A stretch of DNA of 64,000 nt from Micropterus salmoides (GCF_014851395.1 NW_024044348.1:23995890-24059889), one strand, 5' to 3'; counted from the first letter of the stretch, positions 24,945 through 37,760 are shown. Notes: generated by a model from the letters alone, not told the origin. A program made the numbers and translations.

Positions 24945-25200
24945 AGGAGCTAGAGAGAGAGGAAGGTGGAAATAATAAAGTAAAGATTTTGCAAATACAG
25001 GTTGAGAGAGAAAGTGGAGAGACGTGACGGAGAGAGGTTAGAAAGAGACGGAAAGAGAGAGCAGTAAGGGTGAATGATAATAATGTGAGAAAGGAAGAGA
25101 AAGGAATGTGAAGGAGGAAGGGCAAGAGGCAAGAAAGAGAGAGAGAGAGAGAGAAAATACTAGGAGAAAAAGGGAGAGAGAGAGAGGAGGACCTCAGATG
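24945..25200. repeat. purine-rich (GA) tract with (GA)n core
   Basis: Plus-strand A/G-rich stretch with a perfect GA run at about 25136-25154 and GAGAGAGAGA again near 25174. Minus-strand Ser/Leu-rich frames here are low-complexity artefacts. Confidence 0.8.
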
Positions 25201-26355
25201 ACTGATCTGCCTGTTAATTAGAAAAGAGAGCTGAAACACACTATGACACACACACAGACGCACACAGGTACACACACATACATGGACACACAGTAACACA
25301 TTCATAGCGATTCATCCCAGAGACTAGCTTCTAATTAACATTAAAGTCTCAGTAGAGAATGAGAGAGGCTCATGGGTTTGAATCCCAGGAGAGTGATCAC
25401 ACCAGATACACCAGAGCTACAGTATAGGAGTTTTTAACCTCTGCCTGCCTACTTGTTTGTGTGTAACAGCCTAATTTTTCTCTTTTATTTTCTTCTCTTT
25501 CTTTCTCCTCCTTGCTCTCCCCTTTTCTCTCTCTGTATTTATTCCTCTCTCTAATTATATTCATTTGGAAAATATCAAAAGACATATATCACTGTCAAAC
25601 ACATTAGCTTAGCTAGTCTCCAGCTGCCGCAAAGTTGTACAATGGGCCCTACTGAAAATTCACCTCTTGAATTCTGATTTTTCCCTAAAATGTAAATTCA
25701 TCGGTTTCAAGGTAAGAAAAACAAGTCTTTCCAGTTAAAAAACATCACACACATTTTCTGCATCTATTTCTTCTACCAGTTCCTTTAAGGAATATGAAAT
25801 GTAATGCATATTGAGTCCATGTAGCATCATTTTATACATACGTTTTTCTAGTTCTAAACAATCTTTTTTTATTTTATTTTTTACACTTTTCTAAATGTTT
25901 ACATTGCCATTTACATTACTTGAAGAGTCACATTAACCAATTTAAGTAAGTTAGGGACAGAAGAAAACAACGTGTTCCCAACATTAGGATGCTTGCTAAC
26001 GACACTGGCAAGCACTATTATATTTCATTATAGACCTATTTGCTGTTTGATGCAAGACAGATAATGTATATATTTTGCCGGAAACAGCTTTCTGCGGGAG
26101 CAGATGCTGTGTATACATTTAGTGATACATCAGTAAATGTATGCACACAGAATCTAAGAAAATATGAACAGTAAAAAATATTTAAGCTTTGAAAGTCAGC
26201 TAACTGTGGAAAGAGTATCCACACGTCCCTTCATCTCTGTCACTATCTCACTCTTCCTCCATATCTACTGTCTCTTACTGACGTGAGTAGCCAGTATCAT
26301 GAAGTCAGGCAGGTCCCTGCAGTCACAGACAGACATGCAGACACAAAACAGGCAC

Positions 26356-26392
26356 AGGCGCGCACACACACACACAAACACACACAGACTAT
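26356..26392. repeat. imperfect (CA)n
   Basis: CGCGCACACACACACACAAA-type run. Confidence 0.85.
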
Positions 26393-27689
26393 AATACAAT
26401 GTGACAGGGACCCTATAGTCTGTGTCCGAGCACAGGGACTGCTTGTCTGTCAAACACACACACACAGCTCAAGGCAAATACTGCCGCAGCTATGAGGTAT
26501 GTGACACTGTCCTTTGGACACTTGCTGTCAATGTAAGTGTGTGTTGTGTGCACGCGCACTAGGGTGTATATGCTTGCTGTCTGACTTTTCATTGTGGAGC
26601 AATAAACCCAACAGGGTATTGTCAGTGAACATGTGGGCAGTGAAAACCCCTGCATCATTGCTCTGTCACTCACACAGTTATTTATTTAGTCACCCAGACA
26701 GACCAGTCAGAAAGTGAATCATAAGTTTAACACAACAAAATGTAAATCACAGTGATATTATTTATTAAGTTTCTATGATACTTTACCGTTTGAGCCTCTG
26801 CATTAGCAAATACCATTACAGTTTAAAACATCACAGTCAATATCGCTTATATAGTTTGCCAAAAATGTTACATTTAATGCTTTCCAAATGGGGATTGGGA
26901 TTGCATTAAATTGTCCAGGCACACATTTTTGTCATTTTCAGTGGACACGCAAGCTTAGGAGGTGGTTGCCAGGAGCAGTTAACTTAATGTTTCTCATGCT
27001 GATCAAAGAAATATGTCGATTTCAGAGTTGTTATTTGTGTTATGTAACTCAACTTACATCTTTTGTGACCATTTCCCTTTTGCCATTTTTCTGGCTATGG
27101 CACAAGAAGATGACGTTCCCATTCTTAATCCAGCCTTCAACGCTCATATTGGCTTAGTTGTTTTTCCAACCAGGGTAACTGCCATCAGGAAGCACAACAC
27201 TAGACCTTTATATTATTTTTTTATTTATTTATATATAAATGACTGAAGGTGAACAGGCATTTGCCATTAGGGCTCCTGAGGCAGCAGCAAGTATCAAATT
27301 ATAAGGAGAAGATAGATATTATTTTATACATCATCAACAAATTCCCTGAAGACACAAAAACTAACATTTAATTTATCTTACTATCATGTATTGCCTGTGT
27401 GGCCAGATCTCAATAAAGCCTAAACACCCCTGCAATGTAAGTCCAATGTTATTCTAGAACTATTAAAAACACATTAAAGAGTCACAACGTTGCATTTGGG
27501 TGACATACTCCCGCTTTATGACGCACTTGCAAGACTAGTTTCAGTGCTACATCACCTATAGCAGTGGGATGTCTCATGACAAGTAGGGCATAATTTTTGT
27601 TAACCCTTAGACCTCTGGGATGATAATAGTTGGTAAAGCGGGTCATCAGGTTTAATTGTTTAACTCCAGGCTCCTCGTGACAGGATGCT

Positions 27690-27875
27690 GAAGTGTCCTT
27701 GAGCATGACACTGAATCCCAGATAAGCAGGTCAGCACCTTGCCCAACGGCTCCACCACCATCAGTGTATGAATGTGTAAGAGTGTGTGTGAATGTGACGC
27801 ATTGTAAAGGTCTTTCCACCATTCTCAGGTTAAATGTACTACATAAATGCAGTTTATGTATGTCCATGGAAAACT
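27690..27875. repeat. decayed teleost interspersed repeat
   Basis: Words such as GTCCTTGAGCATGACACTGA, CACCATCAGTGTATGAATGT and ACTACATAAATGCAGTTTAT occur in the order I remember from a very common fish repeat (consensus begins near CTTGAGCAAGACACTGAACC and ends near TATAAATGCAGTCC). The copy is diverged and its class is not determined. Confidence 0.55.
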
Positions 27876-28252
27876 TTATAAATATCATGACACACTCATA
27901 CTAAACGAATGATGTGATAGCTAATGCAATATGAATATGTCCACAGTTCTGCCCCATACTTGTCCTTGATAATTACTTCACTGCTTTATAGTGCTGGAAA
28001 CCTTTTTAGTGTGTCAAATGCCCATTCGTTAAAACCCTAACCTTAGTAAAAGATCAAGAAATGCTATATAATGCAGCCAAATCAGTACAGTACATACGGC
28101 ACACTAATAGCAAGCTGCAGATATGCTTTGTAAGATGAGTCCTCACAATGTCAGTTGTATGAAACCATTGCATTAAATATCTCTGGCTCCATTCTAATGC
28201 ATGCACACCTAACAAGTGACAGGTTTCAGAGGGAATGGCAGGTGAAACTTAC

Positions 28253-28377
28253 TTCTGCAGATGGGTCTGTGGTCACTCCAGGCAGCCAGTGTGTCAGTGA
28301 CTCTTTGACAAGTGATACTTTTAGATCCTTGCAGTACATAGCTGTCATCGCAACTGAACTGGACGCTGGAGCCAACT
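28253..28377 (-). CDS. csmd1: csmd1 exon, C-terminal two thirds of second sushi repeat
   Basis: 125-nt exon: 1 nt, 41 codons, 1 nt. It reads VGSSVQFSCDDSYVLQGSKS, ITCQRVTDTLAAWSDHRPIC and R. It carries three of the four sushi cysteines (FSC, ITC, PIC) and the invariant Trp (AAWSD). The first cysteine is in exon 52232-52313, and joining gives AFQ-VGSSVQF, a normal sushi spacing. Acceptor AACTAG (comp. 28378-28383), donor GTAAGT. The sequence SYVLQGSKSITCQRVT is, as I remember it, almost identical to human CSMD1 and less like CSMD2 or CSMD3, and it is the main ground for the gene symbol. Confidence 0.95.
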
Positions 28378-31063
28378 CTAGTTAAGGAGACACAACAGTA
28401 ACAACACTTGTCAAACACAGTAATAACAGTAATGTGATTCTAGGCTCCGACTGCAACATCAGCCGTCACATTCAGGTGATACTTATAGGAGACTCTTACA
28501 TCACTGCTTACATGTTAGGAGAACTAGGCCCATCCAGGAGAGAATTGAATAAATAATGGATGAATGATGGCCATGAAATTAATGATGCAGTGGCTTTTAG
28601 ATCACTGCATAAGACGACCGTCACCACAGATCACCCAATTAGGAACATTACCTTTCTCCACTCGTTCTTTTTTCTGTTGTTCTGTTTTCCTTTGCTCTCT
28701 CATCCTTTCACTCCGGTCGCCCTCTCTCTAATCATTTGTTCTGATCATTCTTGTTTTCCCATTCTCACCAACACCCCACTGTCAAACACGTGAGAGGGAC
28801 ATTCAGCCATCTAAGTGGAAGTCTGCATGGTGTCTTGGCTGTAAAGCTTAATGTCTCCTGCCTGCTGATACACACCACAGTCTACCACCTGGCCAAACAT
28901 CCGCTATGTAGGGTTCTGGTTGTTCAGCAGCTCCACCCTGTTGTTAAACACTGTAGAGTCGTACAGTCTGGCCAAATCTCTCTGTTAGTGCCTTTGTCAC
29001 GGAGAGTTGGGTCATTCACTTTACAGCTACTGCCACTATGGCGATGCTGATGACACTTAAAACACCTTACATCTAGCCACTCACTGTGCAATTTACAATA
29101 ACAGGAAATAAAACTTTGTTGTTATTGCTATTCCCTTGAAAAGAGCCAAACGCTTTCTGTTGCATTCGTGTATGTGGTTGTTTGGGGATCAAAACTGCCA
29201 TGAGACACTGACTTACAGACATTTTGCACATGCCACAGTAACAGTAAAACCTCTTGTTTTCTCTGCAGCTATGTTCTCTCCCCATTTCCTGTCTTACTTC
29301 TTCACACCGCAGATCTGCGTCAGTTGTGCTTGATGATGATTAGACAGAAACCTGTAACACACACCAAACACATCCATGCCAACATGCATGCATGCCTACA
29401 CATAAAAGCACACAGACAAACACATACACACATGGAGTTAATGACCTTTCACTAACTAAGACAACTCCACTAATAGTCCTACAGAGTCAGTGCAGTCATT
29501 GTTACTAATGGTAAAGAAGAACACCAGGAGCTGGAGATTAAAAGATGATTATCATTTCAAGTTTTTTGGCCTGAAAATAGTCTAAGAAAAAAGGTTAAAA
29601 AAAATTCACTACCCATCCTGATTCTCTCATAATCACGAGAGAAACACAAGAATAATTTAGATGCCACTGATGCTAAGTGGATGAGTCGTAAGGAGAGGTG
29701 ATTATTTCATAATTGCTCGCTCCTGATTACATGAAATTATCTCCCTTTCTACTAATAAGATGACAGACACCATGGACTCAGTTGTTTAAAAATCCCTGTG
29801 TCCACCAAGTCTTTGTTTATTAGCCAAGATCCTATTTCCGGAATATTCCTTCCAATTATAACCTCAATATGAGTAAGGGCCCTAAAAACCTGAAGGGTGA
29901 TTAGTAATGTAAATTGGTAAATACTGATGTGTCTCTGGACAGCTACTGATGATGATTAAAAATGACTCTAAACAAGGAGACACAGTGAACAATACAAAAC
30001 AGGCTCAGTTTATGTTGGCTGAGGAGAACTGCAGTATCAGACCTGGAGCTCTGGACCGACAGGCATGTTGCAGGCCAACATGAACCACCTATTAGCAGAT
30101 TAGGCAACAGCAGTTTAGAATTGCAGATGTAGACATGTAAACGTTATCTGCAACCATGTGGGAACCAACAATTATTTTCATTATCAATTCTTGATTCGCT
30201 GAATAATTGTTTTGGATATAAAATGTCAGAAATGGTAAAAAAAATGCCTGTTAGAATTTCGCACAACCCAAGGCGACATATTCAAATGTCTTGTTTTACT
30301 AAAATGATTATTTAATTGTCAAAGTAATTGGCAATTCATTTTCTGATTGTTGCAGCTCTAATCTACATGCAAAGGAAGTATAGGTTGCTGGAATTTCTTT
30401 TTGTTTTGTTTGTTTGCGAGTTTGACATTGTATATTTCACAGTTTAAACCTGTAAATGAAAAAAGCTCTGCGTATTATTAAAATCATTTACCCACTGTAG
30501 ATGTTGTTTTAGTAGAATAGTTAGTTTCAGACAATGAATGATGAATTTCCGCTCTTAAAGGCCCTGCACACTCACACAGGTGTTTAGTTATTCTGGCTGA
30601 ATAGACCTCTACTCAGGTTGAAAGCTATACTGGAATTATGTGATCACAGGACTTCCGGTAGTACTAAGATTGATTAAACATATAAAGTAGATATAGATGT
30701 AGTATATATTGTCCTAGGTGAGGTGTAACAGGTGAAGGAGGAAGATTAAGCTGTTAAGAGCAGTTATCAGATGAAATAAATCAAATCACCTGTGCTAGTG
30801 TATCACGAGCATGCAGGGCCTTTAAACCAAGTCACAGATGTTTACAAAGGGAATAAATTATCAATTAATGTGCAAAATTGTTAACAGCAAATATTTAGTC
30901 ACAATATTTAAATATTTCATATTTACTTTACGTGGGTGTGATACAATGCTCTTCTGTGTTCATGAATTATCTTATATAGCTAACAACTGGTGAATGACTT
31001 CTGTAAAATACCCTTCAAAAATGAAATACAAAAAGAAAACAGCAGCAATTACCTTGTGTGGGT

Positions 31064-31090
31064 ATGTGTGTGTGTGTGTGTGTGCGTGTG
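31064..31090. repeat. (TG)n at left flank of the large element
   Basis: About ten TG units, then CGTGTG, ending about 10 bp before the element's left terminus. Confidence 0.95.
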
Positions 31091-31484
31091 CACTTACCAA
31101 CCTATCTAACAGTGGACCTCGACGTCGTTACACACCCACTAAGAGGGGACTAAAAAGTGAACAGGGGACATTTTTTAGGTCCCCTGTTGGACATGCTTTA
31201 AATCATGCTAAAATCATGTCTAAAACCATCTGGTAAATTTTTTAAACTATTGCCAAGAGGGGACCTGCAGGTGTGTGAGTGTTTAAGTCCATACTCAGCA
31301 GTGCCTCTAGTGGATCAAGCAAAGATTTTAACGACTCATTCACACACGTCGTTCTTAACACTCCCCTATAGAGTGAATGGCTTGCAGCCCCAGGGAGTCT
31401 ATCAGACTGTAGAGGGGCTATTATACAAGCTACTCAGTAAAGAAAGCTGTCTCTTGAAACACAATTTCTTAATTTTTTCTAACA

Positions 31485-33850
31485 AAATATACAGGCTGAG
31501 TTTTAGTCGATGTCTTGTGTTTTAAGATCAACATGTATTAAAATACAGGGCTACACTGAAGGCCTGGAGAATTTTAGATTCTAAATAAGGGAACAAAAAT
31601 AGAAAAACAGCCAGGGTAGAATTATAAATAAAATGGTCAGTATAAAGATACTTTTATGGTTTTAATTCATTATAAAAAATGAATGAATTAATAAAAATTA
31701 TTTGACATTTGTTATCTAGAGATTTTAACTTGTTCAGTCGCTAAATACTAACCTGACCAGATTTCACAAGCACTGGACATCAATACTTTTTTTCCCCCAT
31801 TATATTTGTGTGCTTAGTCTACACTTAAAGATATGCATTTCATTTATTGATTTGAATTACAGAAAAAGGGACCACACTTGTACTGTGTGGAACGACAGGA
31901 GTCCACTGTTTGCTTGTAGATGATGACACAAGTTCCCTCTTAGATAGCATGGAGCGATAATCACACTCCAACTTGTGTGAAAATAATAAATAAGCAAATT
32001 TAATCATACTTTTGAGACAAAATAAACTAACTAAATAGTCTCTTTATTTTCTATACATTCTTTTGAAACAAAATATAAAGGCTGAGTTTTAGTGGATGTC
32101 TTGTGTTTTAAGATCAACATGTATTAAAATAAAGGGCTACACTGAAGGCCAGGAGAGTAAAATGAATTGTAGATTCTAAAAACCGGAACAAAATAGAAAA
32201 ACAACCAGGGTAGAATTAGAAATAAAATGGTCAGTATAAAGATACTTTCTTTACGGTTTTAATTAATTATAAAAAAAAATGTATTAATTAATAAAAAAAT
32301 ATTTGACATTTGACATCTAGAGCTTTAAACTTGTTCTGTCCCAAAATACTAACCTGGCCAGCTTTCACAAGCACTGGACATCAATACATTTTTTTTTTAT
32401 ATTTGTGTGCTTAGTCTACACTTAAAGATATGCATTTGAATTACAGAAAAAGGGACCACACTTGTACTGTGTGGAACGACAGGAGTCCACTGTTCGCTTG
32501 TAGGTGATGACACAAGTTCCCTCTTAGATAGCATGGGGCGATAATCACACTCCAACTTGTGTGAAAATAATAAGCAAATTTAATCATACTTTGAGACAAA
32601 ATAAACTAACTAAATAGTCTCTTTATTTTCTATACATTCTTTTAAAACAAAATATAAAGGCTGAGTTTTAGTGGATGTCTTGTGTTTTAAGATCAACATG
32701 TATTAAAATAAAGGGCTACACTGAAGGCCTGGAGAGTAAAATGGATTTTAGATTCCAAAAAAAGGAACAAAAATAGAAAAACAACCAGAGTTGAATTATA
32801 ATTAAATGATTAGAGGTAAGATACTTTCTATTCAGTTTTAATTAATTGTTAAAAAGTATTTCACATCAGACTTTGACTACTGCTTTAAACTTGTTCAGTC
32901 CTAAAACACCAAACTGACCAGTTTTCACAACCACTGAATGTCAATACATTTTGTCATCATATCTATGTGCTTAGTCTACACTTACAGAAATGCATTTATT
33001 TATTGATTTGAATTACAGAAAAAGGGACCACACTTGTACTGTGTGGAACGACAGGAGTCCACTGTTCTCTTGTACATGATGACACAAGTTCCCTCTTAGA
33101 TAGCATGGAGCGATAATCACACTCCAACTTGTGTGAAAATATAAATAAGCAAATTTAATCATACTTTTGAGACAAAATAAACTAACTAAATAGTCTCTTT
33201 ATTTTCTATACATTCTTTTAAAACAAAATATAAAGGCTGAGGTTTAGTGGATGTCTTGTGTTTTAAGATCAACATGTATCAAAATAAAGGGCTACACTGA
33301 AGGCCTGGAGAGTAAAATGAATTGTAGATTCCAAAAAAAAGGAACAAAAATAGAAAAACAACCAGAGTTGAATTATTAATTAAATGATTAGAGGTAAGAT
33401 ACTTTCTATTCAGTTTTAATTAATTGTTAAAAAGTATTTAACATCAGACTTTGACTACAGCTTTAAACTTGTTCAGTCCTAAAACACCAAACTGACCAGT
33501 TTTCACAACCACTGAATGTCAATACATTTTGTCATCATATCTATGTGCTTAGTCTACACTTACAGAAATGCATTTTATTTATTGATTTGAATTACAGAAA
33601 AAGGGACCACACTTGTACTGTGTGGAACGACAGGAGTCCACTGTTCTCTTGTACATGATGACACAAGTTCCCTCTTAGATAGCATGGAGCGATAATCACA
33701 CTCCAACTTGTGAGAAAAAAATAAATAAACAAATTTAATCATACTTATGAGAAGAAACTAATTACAGAGTGTCTTATTTAGTATAATCTGTTATTGTAAG
33801 AAAATATAAAGCCTGAGTTTTTATTGAAGTTATTTCAACAAAATACAAAG
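31485..33850. repeat. left-arm tandem array, about 4 units of 572-584 bp
   Basis: The landmark GAATTACAGAAAAAGGGACC occurs at 31854, 32438, 33010 and 33589. Each unit carries, on the minus strand, the core GTGGACTCCTGTCGTTCC and GCTATCTAAGAGGGAACTTG. Units 1-2 and units 3-4 form two subtypes (CGCTTGTAG or GCTTGTAG against CTCTTGTACATG). Confidence 0.9.
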
Positions 33851-34654
33851 GCTGAGTTTTAGTGAAATTCCTAAATTGTTTCAAGCTTCAGACTACTAAA
33901 ATGATAGACTACCCAGTAGACAGCAGAATGAGTATTTTAAAAGCACAAAAAAAGTGAAAGTAAAAACAAATGAATACAAAGGTCAGCTGCAAGATCTCTT
34001 AATTTTTAATCAATGGATTTAATGCTGTTAATTATCATGATACATGACCAGTGTTTGTATGTGTCCTAAATCTATATTTAGGAAGTTGTTGCTCGCAAAC
34101 ACATTGACAACAGACCTGTCTGTCAATTGAATAGTTAGTTTCCTAAACACCGCTGCACAAATCTATCCAACACAATGTTGTCAATGTCGGAGACCCACCT
34201 TCAAAAAAGTTATCAGCAAGCATGTAAGGAGCCTAGCTAATAAGGATAGCTATGTTAGTTTTAGAATACAGCTGAAAAAGTTAGAACGCTGTGCATAACT
34301 GGTAGTCAGTAGGTGTGGCCGAGATGAGCTACTTTTATACAGTTGAAATCACATCATGTCAAAACTAAAGTGTGAAATGTTGAAAAGGTTAGTTTAGCTA
34401 CAAATGAACAAGTTCATATGTGCTGTTTAGGTTTTATGATGTGGTAATTAAGGGGCTAAATGAAGCCTGTCTCTGAAAAATTGAAAATCTTTCTAAAATG
34501 CTTCGGCAGTACATTTGTTCTTAGCCTTAGAGAAAGGTCCACAGAGACATTCAGACACACTTTACAAATAATATGAAATAAGCAAAATGGACAATTCGAA
34601 AATTATAATCTAAACCAAATATATAAGCTGTAGTGTTGTTGTTTTGTTTTTTAG

Positions 34655-34841
34655 AAAAGTGTCACCAGCAATGTTCTCATTGTAGCTTTTTGAAATGTGG
34701 GGTTAAACATTTGTTGGCGAATAGAGAAGCATATTTGAGGGCTGTCAAATGGTGCAGCATCGTAACAATGGAACTTAGAGTTTGCATCAACTGGAGAACA
34801 CACAACCAGTGCTGCATTAAGTTCACACTGATATTTGGCAG
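34655..34841 (+). CDS. possible internal exon with zinc-finger-like cysteine pattern
   Basis: 187-nt open segment between TTTTTTAG (34647-34654) and GGCAG|GTATTT (donor at 34842). It reads KCHQQCSHCSFLKCGVKHLL, ANREAYLRAVKWCSIVTMEL and RVCINWRTHNQCCIKF. The CSHCSF...VKHL...W-C...C...TH spacing resembles degenerate C2H2 fingers that I know from fish transposon-related proteins. This would be an exon of the large element's own gene on the plus strand. No flanking exons were joined. Both the exon call and the domain call are weak; a second, duplicate copy exists at 43577-43763. Confidence 0.3.
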
Positions 34842-35149
34842 GTATTTGTCTTTATAGATTTTTACATCTCAGTATTTTCAACTTCTTTCTTTAGCATGTA
34901 CAGTTTAAATGTGTGTTAGTGATTTTAATAGCCATTGAAATAGTGATGAGTTACCTATAGATCATCTCAGAACCATCACAACGTTGGATGGCTATTCATA
35001 ACACAAGTTGTTCAACCACAAATAGAAAACAGTACAAAATATACAGAACTATGTTGAAGCAAACTTTATTGAATGTGCTTTTAAGCTAAGACACACACAA
35101 ACTCCTAAACTGAAAGTTCCTCATGTGCCCACCCTCTTCTGTGTTCTTA

Positions 35150-35808
35150 CACTGAACAAAATTATAAACGCAACACTTTTGTTTTTGCCCCAATTCCTCC
35201 GGTGAGTATGCTGGCCATGCAAGAAATGGGATGTTTTCAGCTTCCAGGAATTGTAATCCTTGCAACATAGGGCCGTGCATTATCATGCTGCAACATGAGG
35301 TGATGGTTGTGGATGAATGGCACAACAATGGGCCTCTGGATCTCGTCATGGTATCTCTATGCATTCAAAATGCCATCAATAAAATGCACCTGTGTTTGTT
35401 GTCCGTGAAACACGCCTGCCCATACCATAACCCCACCGCCACCATGGGCCACTCGATCCACAACTAGGACATCAACAAACCGCTCACCCACACGAAGCCA
35501 TACACACGTCATCTGCTCTGCACAGTGAAAACTGGGATTCATCCATGAAGAGAACACCTCTCCAAAGTGCCAGACGCCATCGTATGTGAGCATTTGCCCA
35601 CTCAAGTCGGTTATGATGGCAAACTGCAGTCAGGTCGAGACCCCAAAGAGGATGACGAGCATGCAGATGAGATTCCCTGAGATGGTTCCTGACAGTTTGT
35701 GCAGAAATTATTTGAGGATGCTAAACGATTCTTGCAGCAGCTGTCCGGCTGGCTGGTCTCAGACAATCTTGGTGGTGAAGATGCTGGATGTGGAGGTCCT
35801 GGGCTGTT
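35150..35808 (-). pseudogene. Tc1-like transposase fragment inside the large element
   Basis: The left end starts after TA with CACTGAACAAAATTATAAAC, the terminal repeat of a very common fish Tc1 element. On the minus strand, fragments read SGQMLTYDGVWHFGEVFSSW, AHGGGGVMVWAGVFHGQQTQ and FLEAENIPFLAWPAYSPEEL in different frames. These are the central and C-terminal parts of a DDE transposase (GGGVMVWAG; WPAYSPD with the final Asp now altered). The frame is shifted and the other terminus is missing, so it is a dead, truncated insertion. It is younger than, or moved with, the host element. Confidence 0.8.
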
Positions 35809-36457
35809 GAGGGAATAGAGAATCGGTTTGTTATCAAACCCAGACATTTGTTTTATAGTACTTTAATGCCACTGTGTAATCGTTGAGGACTTTTAGTACC
35901 ATAACAAGGAGTACTCTCAGAACCGGGCCCCTTCTTTGGAGTCAGTGATGTGTCTTCAAATATATTCCTGCAAGAATTCTCCTGGCTCAGTGTTTTTGGT
36001 GGTGATTTTTATACTGAATAAATGAATTATCTGTCAGTCTGTCTGTCATCAAATTCCATGAACGACCAACACTATCTCAGCATTCTAACACTCGATGGGA
36101 TCTTATGCAATGTCACCCTAAGGGTTTGGATTTGTATCTACATTTATATAATACACACAAATTGTACACTATGTATGATGGCAGTGGGTATTTCTTATTT
36201 TAATTGTTGCCTGCTTAGCTTGACTGACTTGCTGAGAGTTGAATGACAAGATCAATATTGTTCTCATATCTGAACACAAAATCAAGCTATGCCTTTAAAC
36301 CATTTTCAGGTTGCACCTTACATGGCAACATATAACTATATATAGTGTATAATACTATGCACACACTTAACAATGCTCCATTTCCTTATAATTCATTAGC
36401 AACCAAGAAAGTTGTAGTTAAATACAGTATTGAATAGAGAATCTTATGTTCTGATCT

Positions 36458-36555
36458 AATACCTTTCTCCTTGTAGATGAATCCTTTCTGAAATTTGGCT
36501 TTTTCTTTCTCAGATGCAGTGAAGTTGCAAGGCTTCCTTTTTAGGAAAAACCCTT
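36458..36555 (-). CDS. possible short exon of a minus-strand gene in the element
   Basis: On the minus strand, after CCAG (comp. 36556-36559), an open segment reads GFFLKRKPCNFTASEKEKAK then FQKGFIYKEK and ends at GAAAG|GTATTA. The splice signals are moderate and the product is not recognised. It lies downstream of the candidate promoter exon 37052-37262. Very tentative. Confidence 0.2.
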
Positions 36556-37051
36556 CTGGTTCTCATTTTCCAGTGAAATGTTTTACAATATATTATACAT
36601 CATATGGTGTCTTGACTTATAACAAGTTAATTTAAGATTATTGTTTATACAATGAGAAGAACAGCATGATAACTTGGGTGACTTTGTAAAACAATATAAG
36701 CTATCAGTACTTTTTCTGTGTACATATATGTATATAGGAATGTAAGGAATAAAATACAATAAAAGTAGAATCAGTTAAAATTCTATGTATTAGTATAAAT
36801 AATATTCATACTATATACACCCTATATACAATATACAGGTAACATTCTACATAGGTGTAAAAATTTACACACTAAGCAATCAATATACAATAACAAACTA
36901 TCTGTACAATCTGATACAGTCAGAATATACTATGTTATACAATACTATATATATATATATATGTACATGTTTATATTTAAATTTGATAGTTTAGTTACAA
37001 ACAGCCTTGATGAAAACATACAAGGGGTATTGGTAAAAATGTTCAACTTAC

Positions 37052-37330
37052 CTCTCGCTTTGGTCTTCAGGATGGAAAGATGAAAAAGTTTTTCAAAAGA
37101 ACAACACAGGTGAAATATGTCTACATACCGTTAAGATAGACAGATAAATGGATGACTGGTAAACGATTAGTAAGAATAGTAAAGAAATTTTAAAGTTGGT
37201 TTTCTCCTTCAAAAAACTGCATACTTGTCAACACTTCCACAAGACACCAAAGACTGCCATGCACCTTCTCTGAGGAGCCCAGAATATATATACACAATCC
37301 TGACTAGCTATCTGGACAGTGATTGGTTCT
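37052..37330 (-). promoter_or_regulatory. candidate promoter and 5' non-coding exon, minus strand
   Basis: Read on the minus strand: CCAAT box (GAACCAATCAC, comp. 37319-37329), then GTATATATATTC (comp. 37282-37293) about 30 bp on, then a stretch of about 210 bp ending in GCGAGAG|GTAAGT (donor comp. 37046-37051). This is the order of a TATA promoter and a first exon. It has only short uORFs. The same arrangement is present at 45979-46260, with one TA fewer in the TATA run. Activity is inferred, not shown. Confidence 0.35.
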
Positions 37331-37579
37331 TAGGATAAGACATCAAATGCTAACTACTGCTGGCATAGTAATGCAAATGTTCTCTGGCAATTAGATATAG
37401 GTTTGATTTACTTTTGTTTACTGTGGTAGACATGTCAGACATACTGCTTGAAGGTATTGTTGTGGATTTTTTAGAAAGAGTTACACATGTCTTCAGTTAA
37501 TGATGTAGATTTAAAAGAATCCTCTACATTTAAGTGACTAGAGCCTATGTGATTCACAAATGTTTTAAGGTTGAAATGT

Positions 37580-37760
37580 TGAGAGCTGTCTCTGAGAAGT
37601 CATCTTGGGTGAGGGTTGTGAAGTTTCAGTCATTGTTCTCCATTGTGTGCAGCGTGGGGGATGGTTTCTTGTTGCTGACGATGGTCGTTAGGGCGTCAAG
37701 ATCGCAAACCAGTGACTTGGCCTTTAGTAATGCAACTTCTCTGGAGTCTTGTGGGAGATA
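37580..37760 (+). repeat. internal block related to 39060-39200
   Basis: GAGAGCTGTCTCTGAGAAGT...GTGGGGGATGGTTTCTTG...ATGGTCGTTAGGGCG parallels GAGTGCTGTCTCTGAGAGGT...GTGGGGGAGGGTTTCTTG...ATGATCGTTAGGCC about 1.5 kb on. The element therefore has an old internal duplication. Both blocks are open on the plus strand for 50-90 codons but the products are not recognised. Confidence 0.55.

Larger units (their letters stand above)
23279..28252 (-). other. csmd1: csmd1 intron, about 5.0 kb
   Basis: Intron between the second sushi repeat and the third CUB domain (donor GTAAGT at comp. 28247-28252). It contains a purine-rich tract (24945-25200), CA runs near 25240-25290 and 26360-26390, and a decayed interspersed repeat near 27.7 kb. 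Otherwise it is AT-rich sequence in which I see no gene. Confidence 0.85.

Noticed and set aside
25370..25395. tRNA-derived SINE (GGGTTTGAATCCCAGG resembles a B box)
   Set aside because: No A box at the right distance upstream, no tRNA fold and no SINE tail.
31485..33850. CRISPR-like or satellite array
   Set aside because: Units are about 580 bp, there are only four, and they are part of a mirrored arm of an element in a fish genome.
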